A stretch of DNA of 64,000 nucleotides from Antitrichia curtipendula (Eukaryota; Streptophyta; Bryopsida; Hypnales; Leucodontaceae). The stretch lies in assembly GCA_951230915.1 (NCBI GenBank), contig OX579638.1, positions 18,804,696-18,868,695 of the forward strand, in the 5' to 3' direction. The position numbers and the translations under genes are program-made. Under the pieces are notes generated by a model. It saw only the letters and a program-made list of their open reading frames with translations. It searched no databases and was not told the origin of the DNA. The number at the start of each line of letters is the position of its first letter. Positions within the stretch are counted from its first letter, which is position 1. Positions 21,667-35,899 of this stretch are shown here, piece after piece.

Positions 21667-21870
21667 ATTTTTTTTGTTAATTTGGACAAGTTAATTTGGG
21701 TACTTGTCAACACAGAAGTGATGATTTTTGAACTAAAAACTGCTACTACTGTTCATAGAATTGTTACTACTGTGGTTCATTTCTGAACAAGAAAATGGCA
21801 CTTCTGTTCTGAAAATTGTTAGTGCTGCTGTTGATTTGGTTACTTCTGTGGTAGTCAGAACAGACATTAT
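21667..21870 (+). repeat. Left subterminal repeats
   Basis: Short motifs recur: ACAGAAGT and its complement ACTTCTGT, TACTACTGT, and GTTACTTCTGTGG. Clustered subterminal motifs are the binding sites for TNPA in En/Spm; that role is inferred here. Motif borders are irregular. Confidence 0.5.
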
Positions 21871-24097
21871 TTGATGGCTTCTCTTCTCTTAGTAGTCTTC
21901 CTAATACTCATGAATAGCATTCTATCACTGGCCATGTCAAATGGTTCATCCTTTTTTTTATATTATGAATTTAAAATTTGGTACAAATCCATCATTACAT
22001 ACTAAAATGTCATGCATTTCATTTTGTCAGTTCACATACCATATTTTCTGCCTCTATATTTCTGACTATGTATTAATTCAATAATGATTGTAATGTCATT
22101 TACACATAGAAAAAACAAAACCTTGCTGCTATTTCCATGGATGTAATGCACTTCAACAAGATGGGTGCTTCAATCTTCACTTCAACATTTCAACAACTAC
22201 TCTGTCCCTAAACTGCTTCCCAATTTCAAATCTAATTCTATTTGTTGAGTTTCGCTTGTCACTTTCCATTTGCCCCTGCAATGAATGTACCGAGTGGCTA
22301 TCTCATATGTATGCTGCTCTCCTAATCTGCAAATTTTTAAAATATTTCATTTAGTACTCATAAACATGATTTACTTGAAATGAGCAATTTCAGTAAGCAC
22401 CTTCGACTGTACCCTGCATGCTTGGGTGTTTGTACTGCATTTGAACAATTTTACCTTCGCAAGAGTGCATGATGACATCCTTGTATGCATCCAAGACACT
22501 TTTAGTCACACAGAAATGATGTATAATTGAACTTTAGACCTTCTATTGCCATGCATCCATGGGGCCTTTTTTCTATTTCAATAACATGACCTTCACATGT
22601 TGCTTTACAGTACTGCAGACACACCATAGCTCACATGATTTCTTGTAAGGGTTCATACTCTTTCCATCTTCCCTTGTTCTCCTAATGTAACTCCAACATT
22701 TCGAAATTCACTACACATAGATAAGTACCTTTTCCCACACTAGCAATGCGGAGAATGCTTACCTGCCCATCCCTCTATATGACAATGACGAATATGCTGG
22801 TTGCTCTTTTGGTTTCATGTGCATCTTCTGCTCCAATTTCTGTACTAATAAACGGCTTTCGTTTCCGTCACATTTCTTCTTGAAGTATGGTATGTCCACA
22901 TACAATTATTCACAGCCTCCTGTGAAAAATGTAGGCAGACCTGCAATATACACAAAGCTTCAGAAACACTGGCAACAAAAGAATATTTGTAACATTTTCA
23001 ATCATATGCTTCACAAAAATCAGAAAGCAACGACTCCAACAACATTTGCAACAGCAACCAGTGAAAATCAACTGAGAATTAACCTTCTTCTGATCACATT
23101 CAAAACCTCCACTTCGTCAACTCAATCCATGTTCCATCTACCAACATGCAAAAACAGAGAGCCTGCCAGTCACAATTAGAAAACAGGGTTGCTTCGTCCA
23201 TCACATTCACTACTCATACCCTTCCCTTAATTACACATATTTCTCTTTATCTGCTCTGTATACAAAACCACTTAAAAAAACCAGAACACCATGATTCATC
23301 TTCATTACATCCATGTTCATAGCAGGAGCTAAATGACATTCTATAACCTGACTACTACAACGCCCTTTGCATCAGCTACAGAATTTCAATTCTCTTTGTA
23401 TTTGATACTAGATCGCAACATAGTTATGCACTTTTCGTTCATTTGCGATGTCATAAACACTTCCTTTATTGCAACACAGTAATCTAGCACAGTAGTGACT
23501 ACGAAAAACTTTCACAACCCTCACGGACGTTATGTACTCCAACTAGTCAGTACAAATCACTACAGAATCAGACTCCCACTACTTGTCACCTATATCAAAC
23601 TCCCATTCATCCATTCTAAGCAGTTTCACACATCACAACACTGGATTCTCTTCTTCTGTCACAACAACAATTGTAGCCGTTTTTATTAAATCCATCAGGC
23701 CTTCTTCATTGGAACGAAAACGTACCCGTCTTCCTTCCGTATCACAGTCACAAATTTGAAATTCCTCTGCCACTTTCATGCCAGAAATTGGTAATTGTTG
23801 AAGGACATGTTCATGTTGAACATGTACATCTCCACTAGAACAAGCTCTTCCGAAATTTGAATTCCATCTCATTTTAAAATGTACGGTAGCCTAATATTGA
23901 CCTCTGGGATATTGCTTATGCTCCTCCTTCATTGACACCGGCCTCCTCTCTTCCTGGACACAACGGTGCATTACAATCTGTATGGCAGAGGACTTCCTTC
24001 AAAATTTTGAAATTGATGTTTACAATAATTTCCATCATAAACAAGGTGGATAATTTCTTTAAGATCATTTCAGTTCGAGGTGTGATTATTTTGCTGC

Positions 24098-24301
24098 TCA
24101 CTCTTCAAAAACAAATACAATCACCATTACAAAATGTCTAAGAAATTCATTCCAAAATGCACGACTTCTCCGCATGCACCACATGCATAAGTGCCTTCCC
24201 TGGCCTGAACCACCTCCTTCTACTACTTTATGTAAGTGCATCCGGCAAATTCTAACGACTCTGCACCTCCTACATTCTTCATAGTCATACTCGTCCACCA
24301 A
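24098..24301 (-). CDS. Possible exon with CxxC pairs
   Basis: Minus-strand frame with YEECRRCRVVRICRMHLHKV and, after a Gly-rich turn, HLCMWCMRRSR. The Cys and His spacing could bind zinc, but no named family fits. No start context or splice partner is established. It lies inside the left arm of the CACTA element, in the same direction as the TNPA-like gene. Confidence 0.2.
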   Translation of the reverse strand: MVDEYDYEECRRCRVVRICRMHLHKVVEGGGSGQGRHLCMWCMRRSRAFWNEFLRHFVMVIVFVFEE

Positions 24302-27300
24302 TTCAAAATAACAGGTTGTTCCTTTTCTAATTGAACTTCATACAAACTCTTCGTTGGCTTCCAACAAAGCAATTCACCATAGTAACAGATACCTTTCGAA
24401 GTTGCCTGTACTTGACAACAAAAGTGACAACCTTCATTACTTTATGTACACTACCTTTCATTACAGACATACCTATTCAAGATCAGCAGGTGCGACGTGG
24501 AATGCAATATTGACCTCCATGGTCAATACATATCCAGACCTCCTCTTACACCATGTCCTTCCATTTTCCTTTGCGTAGAAAAGCTGTACAAGGATCCTCA
24601 AAATTGTCAAAATTATCGTAAAAACACTTCTACAAATCGTCCATTCCTCAATCACTGTACACATTCTTTAATCTATTCAATATTACCACACTCAAAATCA
24701 CAATCCAGGCTTCCCCTTCAACTTCTTCACATAATTACAAGTACTTCTACCGTCTAACAATCATACACGTTTTAACGACAATATACTACTTCTAACGTGA
24801 ATTTCATTAAAATGGCGGCATTCCAGAACTTTGGCGGGTCTACATCTATACCTGTCCTAGATGTTCAGACAAAGTGGCTGATTTCATATGCAATTTTAAC
24901 AAAATTGACGTTTTCTCCTGTACAGTGAATTCTGCTTTCATGATAACAACTACCCAGTGCAACAAACAAATACGACTACCTCTCCAAAATAGAACGACAT
25001 TACCAGACTCTGAAATAGCCCCATGAACTTGTTGCTATGGCACCGCGATTTCATAGAGGACCACATTCATGAGCCTTTCCTCCATTTGCATGCTTCCGTG
25101 ATGTTGTTCATCAAGCAAATGTCACGGATCATGCACTGTGTCACCACCAGTTCAATTGTTCCAGGAACTGTATAACACCTCTTCGCACCTCCATTTCTAA
25201 ACTGCATACAGTAATACATTACATTTATATTTTGGGGTTCTCCCAATACTTCAAAATGAAACATTCACATACTATACTCCTCCCGGTTTTGAAAATGACG
25301 GCAACAAATATTGCAGACAACATTCTCCATTACATAAATTTTTTAAACATTCAAAGACTAACCTCTGCCCTCCCTCATTCAAATTCTGAACTTCGTCTGC
25401 ACATTGTACTACCCTTTGTATACATACAAGTCGTTTGTAAGTCCACCTCCTTCACTTGTAACATAATGATTCAACCTTTTGAAATCTTCAAAAAATTATA
25501 GTTGGAAGCTGCCCTACTGAAGATGCTTCGGACGTTGTCACATGGAATCAGACAAAACATTAATGCTAGCCTTTGCCTTCACGTCCTCCACGCCAATGAA
25601 ACAACTACTCCTACACAAACTGGAATGCTATCTTTCACATACCACGAGAGCAATTGAAGATGAGTCTTCACAAAACGGTACTACAGAATTCTAAAAAAAT
25701 TATGACAGAAACCTGTTACACTTTTATTGATATCCTTCTACATTTTAGACATAGTACGACAACTTCATCCTCATAGCATGTTCAAGACAAGAACTTCCTT
25801 TCACTTTCACTTCATTAGCCATTTCAACGCTTACAAGAAAGTCCATAACATCTCTCCCGTGTTACCAGCTCCTCTGTGAACACATATCTGTACACTTTGA
25901 AAATATATGGAACTAGTATTGCAGTGAATATCCGCTTAGTTGTCCACAAATTCTATTTACTCAATAAATACTTTAAAAACATGAACTTTCAAAATGTGTT
26001 CCGGCATTTCAGTCATGCCGAATCACATTATGGACTTCCAGTAGATGTTCTTTATTCAGTAAGAAAGACGCACTCACATTTAAAACAAAAAAATATCGTC
26101 TTGTGCTACTCCGGAGAAATTCTCTATGGCCCTCACCATCAGTCACTCTGGATATACTGCCCATCAGAAATGTGTGCGTAGACAATGATCCCTGCAGGTT
26201 AAACTATAAGAAGGAACTATCACTAAGCAACTTCCTTGCACTCCTGTCTCCTTCAACAACTCTGTCGATCTCGTTAACTTTTCTTGATTCCCATAAAAAC
26301 TTACCGGTTTATCAAAGGGTAACGCCACTGCGGAGGCTCTGCTCAGGAACTGCATTACGGTTTGTGATCTACCTTATTGCGACGCTTTGTACTCATCCAC
26401 TTCACTTCCGCCTCATGTACACTCCCACAATCCTCATACCTCTTGCAATCATGACATGAATTCTTCAAATTTGCAATGTTTTCCATTTTTTTTTTTTTTC
26501 CGGTGACAACTTCCCTCCGTGTCACTAACAATTCTTATAATCATTCACACACCAAATCCCCTTTGGCTACAACTAAAACCATGTTCTTCGTATGAGTGGT
26601 ATCCCATGATTAATAAAGAATAACCTGTTCCGATATGCTCTTACGCTTGTCCGCTGCTTCCTTCTAAAAACCACGAAAATTTAGTACATTCAGTTTCCTG
26701 AAGCATACTCCATACGAAACTCCGGCACAGTCAGAAATGTTTACTTTCTCCTCCGTCCATGAACGTTGCAATGAAACCACAAAGCCAAACATTTCTGAAT
26801 TATACCTCACGTACTGTACAGCTTCTCAATGTCTCCACTACCGTAGAAGGCCTATTGAAAACAAAGAACTAATGATAAAATCTTCTCACATAGGTTCAAA
26901 GAAATCTCTGTCAGAACTCCCATCTATTTTCCGGAACTACAACAGTACAGCATTCAGTGGATTCATTGGCATTCCAAATGTGCACTAACTTTCCAACTGT
27001 AGGTCAATGGCACAGTCTACATCATAGCCAACTTATTAGATGTTGCCTACCCAAGCCAATGTCATTTCTGAAATCATGACTTCACTGTCACTTCCGGATG
27101 TTCAACTTCACACTCAACAATTTACAAGATCTTACAAGATTTCATTTGTGACTTGACTGGTAACGGAAAGATTTCAGCAATTTCAGCAATTAATATTACT
27201 CTTTGACGTATAGTCGTATGGACAGCCACGTATGTAAGTTGCACCTCACCTTGCATAAGTGCCACTTTCTTGAACGCAATCTTCATTTGCCTTCGATTTC

Positions 27301-27520
27301 CTTTTGCCCTGCTTTTTCTCTCTCCTTCTGCCAAATCCAAAGCCTACTTCCGAACACCACTGTAAGAAATTTGAGCCGCCACTTCAACTTCTTACAATGC
27401 CAACTTCACACGCCGACGGTCTCCATCCACAGCGTTACTTTGAAAAAACAATCAAGAGGAACTCATTTGTGTCTTTGGTCAGTTATTCCTCCTCCATTTC
27501 AAGTGAACGTTCTGCATGAT

Positions 27521-27870
27521 TTTCTCACGTCCGTATTGTTACTCACTATCGTCATGTAAAACTACAGACAATTCCAAACTGGTTTGTTCGCACGCATGGA
27601 GACAAAATGAAGTTGTTAGTCCGTCTTCGCTATGCGGGAATGCAACATTGTTCCATTGTACACGTGAATGTCATGTTCAGAAACGGAGAAACTCACGTAG
27701 CTTTTGGATCCGGATGGGGAGAGTTCGCTTGTCACCACAATGTTCAGGAAGGAGACAGAATGAAGTTCAACTTGGTCGGCACAGCATGCTTCGATGTGTC
27801 GCACTGTCCAATTGACTACAGCGCGGACTCTCGATCGCAGCTTGAGGGGGTCGGCAGCAGTGAAACCTGA
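27521..27870 (+). pseudogene. B3 DNA-binding domain fragment carried by the CACTA element
   Basis: The plus-strand frame reads a near-complete B3 fold (plant transcription-factor domain): FSHVRIVTHYRHVKLQTIPN for the first strand and IP turn, then WFVRTHGDKMKLLVRLRYAG, then VMFRNGETHVAF, GSGWGEFACHHNVQEGD and RMKFNLVGTACFDVS. The GW-x2-F, NxxxxGD and F-x-L signatures follow the family order. A TGA at 27517-27519 separates it from an upstream same-frame stretch (27304-27516) that includes RYFEKTIKRNSF, reminiscent of a B3 start. It runs opposite to the TNPA-like gene. Whether it is a captured host exon or a native accessory part cannot be decided here. Confidence 0.55.
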
Positions 27871-30800
27871 TTGCTTCAACGCTGCTCTCCGACTACCGTC
27901 AGTGCAGTCGACGCTTCCTCACCTACAGTGGGCTTCTCGACGACTACAAGTGAAGACCACTATGCGTAAACGGCAAAACTGAGTCAACGGAGGAGCTTCT
28001 GAGAGCGGTTTGCAGCTCCACTACGATTAGCAAACACTGTCTACACCGTTACTACATAGGTGCATCGTTTTCAAGGTCTGTCAAGAATTCGAAGACAAAG
28101 TCCTCTTTTTTCCTCCGCATTTACCTACATTGTAATATCAATCTTTCTGCCTGCATGCCAAGAATGTTCAAGTACTTAGAAATGGTAGTCATTCCATCAA
28201 TAGGGTTCTCTTCAGAATTTATATAATAGAAATAAGAAGAAAGACAGTGGAACTTTGACAATCTGCTCTTTAAGACAAAAAACAATTCTGGAAAACAACG
28301 TCTTCGCATACATGCACGAACTAACAGTCCATTCTCACCTTAATCTTCCCTGACAGATACAGCTAATTCTTACACACACCGGTTAAATACTCAAATTTCG
28401 TGCAACTCACCGGACTTCAATTCGCTTTTTCTATATTTTTGTCCTCTTCTTATGAATTCAACGTCGTCTTCGTCAATGTCTTTGTCGTCGCTATGTACGC
28501 ATCAGGTCAACTCAACTGCTGAGAAACTTACAACGACAGCAAATGACATTTTCAGTTGCGCGATGTCTTCAGCCGCAACAAGTTCATTTTTCCAAACAAC
28601 TCTCTTTGTCATAGGGAAGTCCGTCTCTTTGTGCATTCCATGTTCTTCATTGTTTCGTCATCGTCTTGCACTTTGCTCTGTCCACTGCAAAAGAAAAGTC
28701 AGTCACATGCATTTAGCATTTTCTAAACTCTGAGGCAACACGGTGTTCTAGAACTACATGTTCAAATGCGTGTGTAGGTGAAAAGGAAAAAATGACAAGT
28801 GCTTCCCGTATTGAAACTTAATATATTTCCTCCATTTTGAAATGTCTGTTTTTGGTCAAACAGGCCGAATTCAGCTTCGTAATTCTCCAACATCAATACG
28901 AAAAAATCTCCTAACAAAGAGCACTGACGTTCACTAGACAAGTATCACCCACGTTTACACGACCACAATAGTGCGTTCAGTTGAAAAACCAAAACACCTA
29001 GCCCTACTCTACAACTGCATGAAATACTTTGAATACAGTAATATAAACCATTGTAAATGAGCTCCTCTTCAAGGACATCAACCCATTACATTTGCAGCTA
29101 CCTCTTTAGCAACAGTTCCAGTATAATGTTCTACTCAACCAAAAGAGAACCACACTCTAGTCTTTCAGTTTGACGAAGAAAAACTAACAGCTTCCAAGGG
29201 GGCACAATCAAATTATGAAGAATACATGTTTTCACAATCACTTGTAGTTCATTTCTTTGTTGATCAGAGAAATTCGTCTTCCTCATGGAGTTCCGGGGTA
29301 CTAAATATTTTAAGTACTGATGAAACTTCCTCAGGAAAAAAAGTCTGCATATTCCATCCTAGCACATAGAATAGCATTGTAAATGAAATGAAAACGTACT
29401 GTACATTATCGGTTAGAGGTCGCACACACTTGGTTTTGAAATAAATAAAAAAAGAGCTTCAACAACAGCTTAAACAATGTACACATATGTACTTCAGGTT
29501 GCTCTCGTTGGCGGCATTTGCGTCCCATTGTTTCTTATGATGAAGGCTGAAAATATTTGCAAAATTAACGATTTCCACTAACGGAAGCATAACAACAACG
29601 ACAGCAGTGCAGTTAGTCTTCATCTTACCTCACATAATTTCACATGAGGACATCCAGAACTTAGTACATCTTTTTCGACGGTAATTTGTCTTCTGCTGCA
29701 AACTACAAACCCCAGACAATCTTACAGAAAGTCACGTTGTGCTGGAGACACAGCAATAACTTTGTCAGTGTGACACAAGCTGCATTAAAAAATATGAAAG
29801 AATTTTGCACTTAAAGAATTGCCCAAAATGAAATACAAAAAAATAGATTGCATGCTCATGTGAATTGCCAGAATGAAAAGAAAAAAAATGAGTATAGCCA
29901 CTTCACAACGATGGCAGCTTGTAGCTGACGTTCAGTCCGTTCGTTTTTTCGAACTCTCTCCACTATCTCCACAAAATCACAGTCGCAAGTCATGAACCCA
30001 GAGGAGACATCAAAGTGCCACGCAAACATCCACATTCAAAGTTCAGACAGGAGGTTCTCTATGACTACAACAAAACACGTCGGTAATGTACATCTGCTAG
30101 AAATATAATATAAAGAAAAAAAATGCTTGTCCAGCAAATGACACTTCTTGGTAGTGTCCGCTGTGCACTTCGGGATTCTGAAAAAAAATGTAGTGTACAA
30201 GCGAAAACATAACTCTCGCTTCTCAAGGGAACTACACTCTCCGTGCACTAAGCTTAACTAGCAAGCTCCGTTACAAATAAATAGCAACGTCCATAATTTC
30301 AATTCAATTGCAATGACACTAGATTTCTCTCCAGACTGCGATCCTCACTGAGTTGTCATGTTTCCGGCAATTAAACTCCCAAAAAATGGCATCTTTTTTT
30401 CTGTTCCCTTCAAAAGCACTGCTATAAAATAAAATTCGGTAAATGTCATTAACATCAGTAGGTGGTTAATTATTCTGTCATGAAACAGCACTTTGTTAGT
30501 TTGTAAAGAATCTAAAATCACTCCAGTATCAATCGTTGAGCAATCTTCAAGTACGAAATAAGCTTCTCTTTATTTCATCATGTACCAATGCAAAGTTCTG
30601 TTACGATTCTAAAGTGTTTCTAGGAGCTTAACATGTGACGCACATTTTCTCTCCTGCGTATTGACACTCTCTAACTGAAACAATGGCCATTGCAGGTCAA
30701 TCTCATAAATGTCAATAGGTGGTTAATTATTCTAATATCAAACAAAAATTTGGTAGTTCGGTAATTACATATGACAAGCATAGACCATGACAAATTCTTC

Positions 30801-33070
30801 ATACTTTTTCAGCGTCTCAAAGCCTTCCCAGAAATTTCTCATTGTCATGGTTGGCGCCGTCTTCGAGTTATTTAAAAAGCAGCATGTGTTGCTGGTGATT
30901 CAGAATAATGGAATTCCGAAGTACTGACACATACAATAACTGAGAGTTCCAAGTGGACCTACAAAGGGGTACAACGGAATTGGTGGAAAAGAAAACACCT
31001 AGGTGACCCATAATACTTCATTCTCCATTGTTTAAGCTTCTTCATAATACCACTAATTCTGAGGGAAAGTATGACATACCTGTCACTAAGCCTGTATTAG
31101 CTGTACCTGATGTAGTCTTACACATAGCAAGATCTGAAAGAAGGAAAACAACTGCCACTTCTTCTACAGACTGATTGGTAGTGACACTCCGAAATTGCTT
31201 TTGCTGTGATATCCGAAAACATTCATAGGTCCCCTTCATTCGTCCCCATTCGTTTATTTCAAAGGTTTCTTACCGCGACTGCAGTCCATCCCTTTCAAAT
31301 GCTCGCACTTCTGATGTTCGAACTCCTAAATTGGAATAACCAATTTTCTCATAGTGAAAAGTGCCCATTCCAAAACGTACTCATTCTCCTACATCAAAAA
31401 GAACATCGTACATCATTCATTCAATACTGGTTCATGAATTCTTGAATTCAATTTAACAACACTGCTTGGCATACTGCTACACAATTTGATACATTCATGT
31501 CAAACTCATGTGTATAATGGTTCACTTTGCATATTGCTTGACGAATTCATCCTCGAAGACTACGAGTGAACACACTGTTCAAATTCCTACACCAGGAATT
31601 CACGTTTTCATATATCCATGCCATTCACAAGTGGAAAACCGTGAAAAGGATGTCCACCTCTTCACTACGGGAAATGTGAACTCCCTAGAAGGTGACGGTG
31701 CACCCTTTTCCGTGAAATCATAATCGAAAAGTCACATGCTTGCCGCACCCCATTCTTCCTATGATTTCAATCGTGATTAGTCTTCAAGTTTTTTTGCATT
31801 CACAACGACTCTCCGTAAACATATACTAGCAAATTACTACACAATGGAAACTCTTATTGCGTAGCAAAGACAATCGTTCGTACATTGTAAAAAAATAAAT
31901 TTAGACTACTATGAACTAGTTTTTGCTAAGAAGCATAAGTACAAGCTTCAGTAAGTTACCTTGGGCTACCGCGCTGTCTCCAAATTCAAGACATTATCAT
32001 GGCGCTACACTTCAATGAACAACAACAAACCATGTCATTGGAGAAGTAGTTGTTTAAAAGCTTGGAATTCATACAAACCGTCAGACTAAAGTGAACAATG
32101 CACTTCTCTTCATCTAATAAACAAGCAACTCACACATGCACATCATGGACACTACAAGATTGATGTGAACGTCCACATTGATGACGTTTTCATGAATAAC
32201 AGGGATTAAAAGAACTATGACATATTCATACATTCCACCCTATCCAACATAGTTCTAATCATCCTGAAGAGTACATAGAATAAAAGTCTTTACTCACAAA
32301 CATAATTATGCAGAAAGTCTCTGCAAATTCCATTCCAAATTCCAATATCTCCTGTTTTCTCCTCACAGGAGTTCAGTTCCCGCATTGCTACTAATTGTAT
32401 GCCTCCACACATTAGTATTAGACGGTTGTAGCAATCTATCCTACAAGACTGTGGTCCTTCGCAGTCTTAAAGTATTACTCGCTGTTGAACATGGAAAATG
32501 CTAACAAGTACACAAACTAAGCGATCAACGAAATCGCTCCTGCATCTGGAGCCCTTCAATGAATAACTGTTTGACCGCATACATTATCTACATATGCCAA
32601 TAAAAAACGTAAAAACATCAAATCAAAACATTGTAGCATAAAGTTTATGGACCAACTACAAATAGGTACTGCACATGTAATACTCGGCTTTTTTCGACAG
32701 CAATCGACGGTATGCACGTAAGAGCACATCAACGCAGAACTCTAGAAATCAACTTCAATCCGCCCCAAAACAAACAGTCACTGCGATAAAGAACCCTGCC
32801 ATAATTGTGGTGCACATCTGTTGAACCACATCGATGAGAATGTTGGTCCTTCAGTCTTCACTATATTCAGCTTCAATGTTAGTCTTCTTCACGAGTCGCT
32901 TCATTTTTTGCCGCACCGAACTGTCTGCAATATGTGTTTCCGTTGCGCAACCCAATTGTGTGCACAAATTTAAACATCAATCATCTAAAACCTCTTTCAA
33001 GCAAGATTTACATGATAATGTGCTACCTATGACAAGCAATACAACAAAAATAATAGCATGATTTATGCCT

Positions 33071-34302
33071 TCACTTTAACATTTTTTTCCTCCTTACCAA
33101 TGCTCCACGACACTCCTCACGTCTACGCACTGCGGACTCAGTCAACATCAATGCTTGAGATGAAGAACCACTTCCATTACCGCCTTTTAAAATTCGAAGT
33201 TCAGCTTCTAGGCAGGCGATGCATTCATCTCTTGCAGTATTCTGCGACTCAAGGAACACTCCTTCAAGCGTGCCGTTGCCACTTCTTTGTACAAGTAGGT
33301 CTCTGACGTCGCTCTGCATTCCAAGCAATGCCTCATTCATCTTCACAAACTAAAGACATTTTCATCAATAATACTAATTTTTTTAAAACATTGTTTGTGA
33401 GCAATTTCTTTACGAAGTTCCGGTTGTATTGTTTTCTGTACCTGGAAAGCACTGCTTCGTACCATTTTATTCTTGTAACCACCCTTGTTGCCCTTTTCTT
33501 CCATTGGAATTTCTACTGCAAGTTGACGCCGTGATTGCTCATTCCCTTCGTTGTCAGTACATTCTTCTGTGTGACTGCTTGAAATTCGACGTGGCTTCAA
33601 GTCTTTCTTAGCATATCCTTTTTCACGTTCCATTTCTTGTGCCACTTCATCAGGGTCGGGTGACCTTCCATACCTCTCTGCAAGTCTCTCACACAATACG
33701 TCCACACCTATAGCACCAGTCCTCCCCATTGTTCGTCGGCAGGAGTTCGCGTAGCGTCCAAGTTGCGTTTGCTGTTCACGCTGCCTACTATCGGACAGCT
33801 TCTCCAATCTCAGCCAAACTTCACTATCTATAGTTACTGACCGCTTTACATTCCTTCTAATCAATGCTATTAGTTCTGTCCTCTTTCGTGTCACAGCCTT
33901 ACCAAGCAATCCTCTTAAGTGGTCTTGATTGAGCTCCCCTGAATACTCGAAGTGTTCATCCAAGCGGGCTTTAAGTATGCACATGTCTTCATGAGTTTGC
34001 TTCTTTATGTGTGTGCAGGACGGATCTAGCCCATAAGCAAGCTTATTAACCTCTGCTACCCAGGCTGGTTTACCCGGTCCGTAAGGTATTCCATCCCCAT
34101 TCAGCGTCAAATAAAATGGCTTCTTTCCTCCTTTTTTTCTCTCATATCCTTCTGCTTCACGGTCTGCCACATTGTAGCGTCTGTTTCTTCTGTCAACTGA
34201 TGAAGACGATATTGCCAAGTCTGTGGTCCTCATAATTTCATCCCTCTCTGTATTTTGAAGAGTTCCTCCTCTGATGGTGGCAAGAACAGAATGGGAGGAG
34301 AC
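33071..34302 (-). CDS. TNPA-like CACTA protein, Transposase_24-like core and C-terminal exon
   Basis: Exon 33442-34302 opens after an ATGCAG acceptor and ends at a CAG|GTACAG donor; exon 33071-33349 follows a CTTTAG acceptor. The core reads YGPGKPAWVAEVNKLAYGLD, a helical stretch, then DSEVWLRLEKLSDSRQREQQ, RRTMGRTGAIGVDVLCERLA and ERYGRSPDPDEVAQEME. This matches the pattern of the plant Ptta/En/Spm transposase family (W, a basic N-rich stretch, G, then an acidic G-R-x-P-x2-E end), though diverged. The last exon (MNEALLGMQSDVRDLLVQRS) would add a coiled coil and ends at a stop at 33071. In En/Spm, TNPA binds subterminal repeats and aids excision; that function is inferred. Confidence 0.65.
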
Positions 34303-35200
34303 CTGCATTGCTCATACCTACCACTGTTGCGGTATCGGTGGCTGAGGTCTGGCGATATCGCTTGTCGACGCCGGAAGCTACTATCATTCCTTGTTGAATC
34401 CCAGTGACGGTGATCCAGTCGTTCCTCAATATTCTCTCTTCCATCTTATTGACCATGTAAGAGATAAATAAGGTTAGAGTCCTCATAATCAAACACAACT
34501 GCATACTCCATAGAGAATTTTCGAAGCCATGGTATTCGAAGTTTTCCAACCGTGTACTCATAAACATTCCTATTTGTGAAGCACTTCAAGCAGTGGTTCA
34601 ATAAGAGCACATTTTTGTAGTCTTCATAGAACACCGTCATTATTCAAAGTGCTTCCGGCACTTTGCAATGTCAAACATGTGAAGATGTAGTATAAAATAC
34701 ATTTCGAATCTAATTTTCCTAAACATGTTTTTTTATCATCATAACTCTAAGGAAATTGTATCATCTGTACGGATATGCAATTCCATTAAATAAATTAATT
34801 TCTTGGCTTCAGAGGGCCCAGTACTCGCACACTGACATTGAAAGAAAGTGCCTGAAACAAAATACAATCTCTGAAATGACATACTTCAAGAATAGAAGCG
34901 GGATGAAGTACTCACCATGTGGACTCCAATCTCCAATTCAATGTCGACGGCTTCCTTCATCATAATCTGTAAACATCCTAATGTCGTCTCCCCTGCCGTG
35001 ATACAATGGAGTCCGGTATGGACTCTGTCTTGGACTCCTTGATCTTACTAACCGACTTATTGTTGATGAATTTTCACGAGTACGCCGTCGCGTGGAGCTG
35101 GAAGACTGTTCCCACTGTGGTTCCTGCCGTGATCGACGTCCATGTTCAGGGGAGACGTTTTGCATTGATTCTCTCCTTCCAGAAGTCTATAAAAAAATAG
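34303..35200 (-). CDS. Upstream Arg/Ser-rich exons of the TNPA-like gene
   Basis: Minus-strand stretches rich in Arg and Ser (34938-35165: EHGRRSRQEPQWEQSSSSTR, RSRSPRQSPYRTP; and 34320-34450: EERLDHRHWDSTRNDSSFRR) precede the core. A donor ATG|GTGAGT lies near 34918. Exact joins were not resolved, and the short 34303-34330 interval does not give a credible intron, so a frameshift is possible. Such basic N-terminal regions suit a DNA-binding protein. Confidence 0.4.
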
Positions 35201-35899
35201 TACATGACAAAACAGACGTCAACAGAGTTTCAGTGAGTACAGTGTCCCAAAAAATGTTGTCTACTACTTCATCAATCTTAATGAAAACTTTTTTGCAACT
35301 TCACGTTACCTTGGAAAAAATATGGACAACAATTGGAAATTTTTACATCTTGCAATGCATGCATCTACATATTCGCTGAAGCAATAACTTTGACAATAAG
35401 ACATCGACGTAAAAACTACTTGCTCATATTGCCCTGCAGAGAACCTGTTATATCATTACCGTCCACCACCTCGGAGCAAAAACTTATTTTCAAGTGTTTC
35501 ACAGGAAAAAACTTTTCTACATATATTACTCTGAAAAGAAGCTTCTGTGTTGCTGCTATCATAAGCAACTTGCCGAGGCTCAGTAAAAGCTTTTTGTCGC
35601 AGTCCGAATTTTTGGTTTTCAGTTGTTTATCTAGAAAACGGAACGGAAACTATCGATTAGTATGTAGGTTTTGTCTAGAAACAGCAGAGGACGGAAAATT
35701 AGGAAAGACATTGAAATAGTGGAGTAGTTCGAACGAATCCAATCCTAGTGGTGACACCTAGGAACCGGATAGAAATCGGATCCTTGTCCGGAAGTAGTAG
35801 TGGACCGGATTGGGGGTATAGAACCGGATTAGGGTTAGACCGGATTGGTGGAACCGGACCGGTAAACGTCATCATGACGGCTTTTAGGTCAGGAGAGAC

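Larger units (their letters stand above)
21871..33070. other. Left arm of giant CACTA, mostly non-coding
   Basis: About 11 kb in which the plus strand is rich in C and T. Except for a B3-domain fragment, no complete domain was recognised. Minus-strand frames with protein-like composition include 23633-23872 (EEFQICDCDTEGRRVRF), 24098-24301 (paired Cys motifs), 25067-25264, and a piece near 28535-28697 bounded by TTTTGCAG and GTAAGT. These may be decayed exons of leftward transcripts. Short frames ended by frequent stops are otherwise the rule. Confidence 0.5.

Noticed and set aside
27616..27879. Minus-strand 87-residue ORF overlapping the B3 fragment
   Set aside because: It shows no domain, while the plus-strand frame shows ordered B3 motifs.
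31508..31723. Possible second B3 domain (VNSLEGDGAPFSV)
   Set aside because: Only the end resembles B3; the GW motif and the first half are missing, so the match is too weak to claim.
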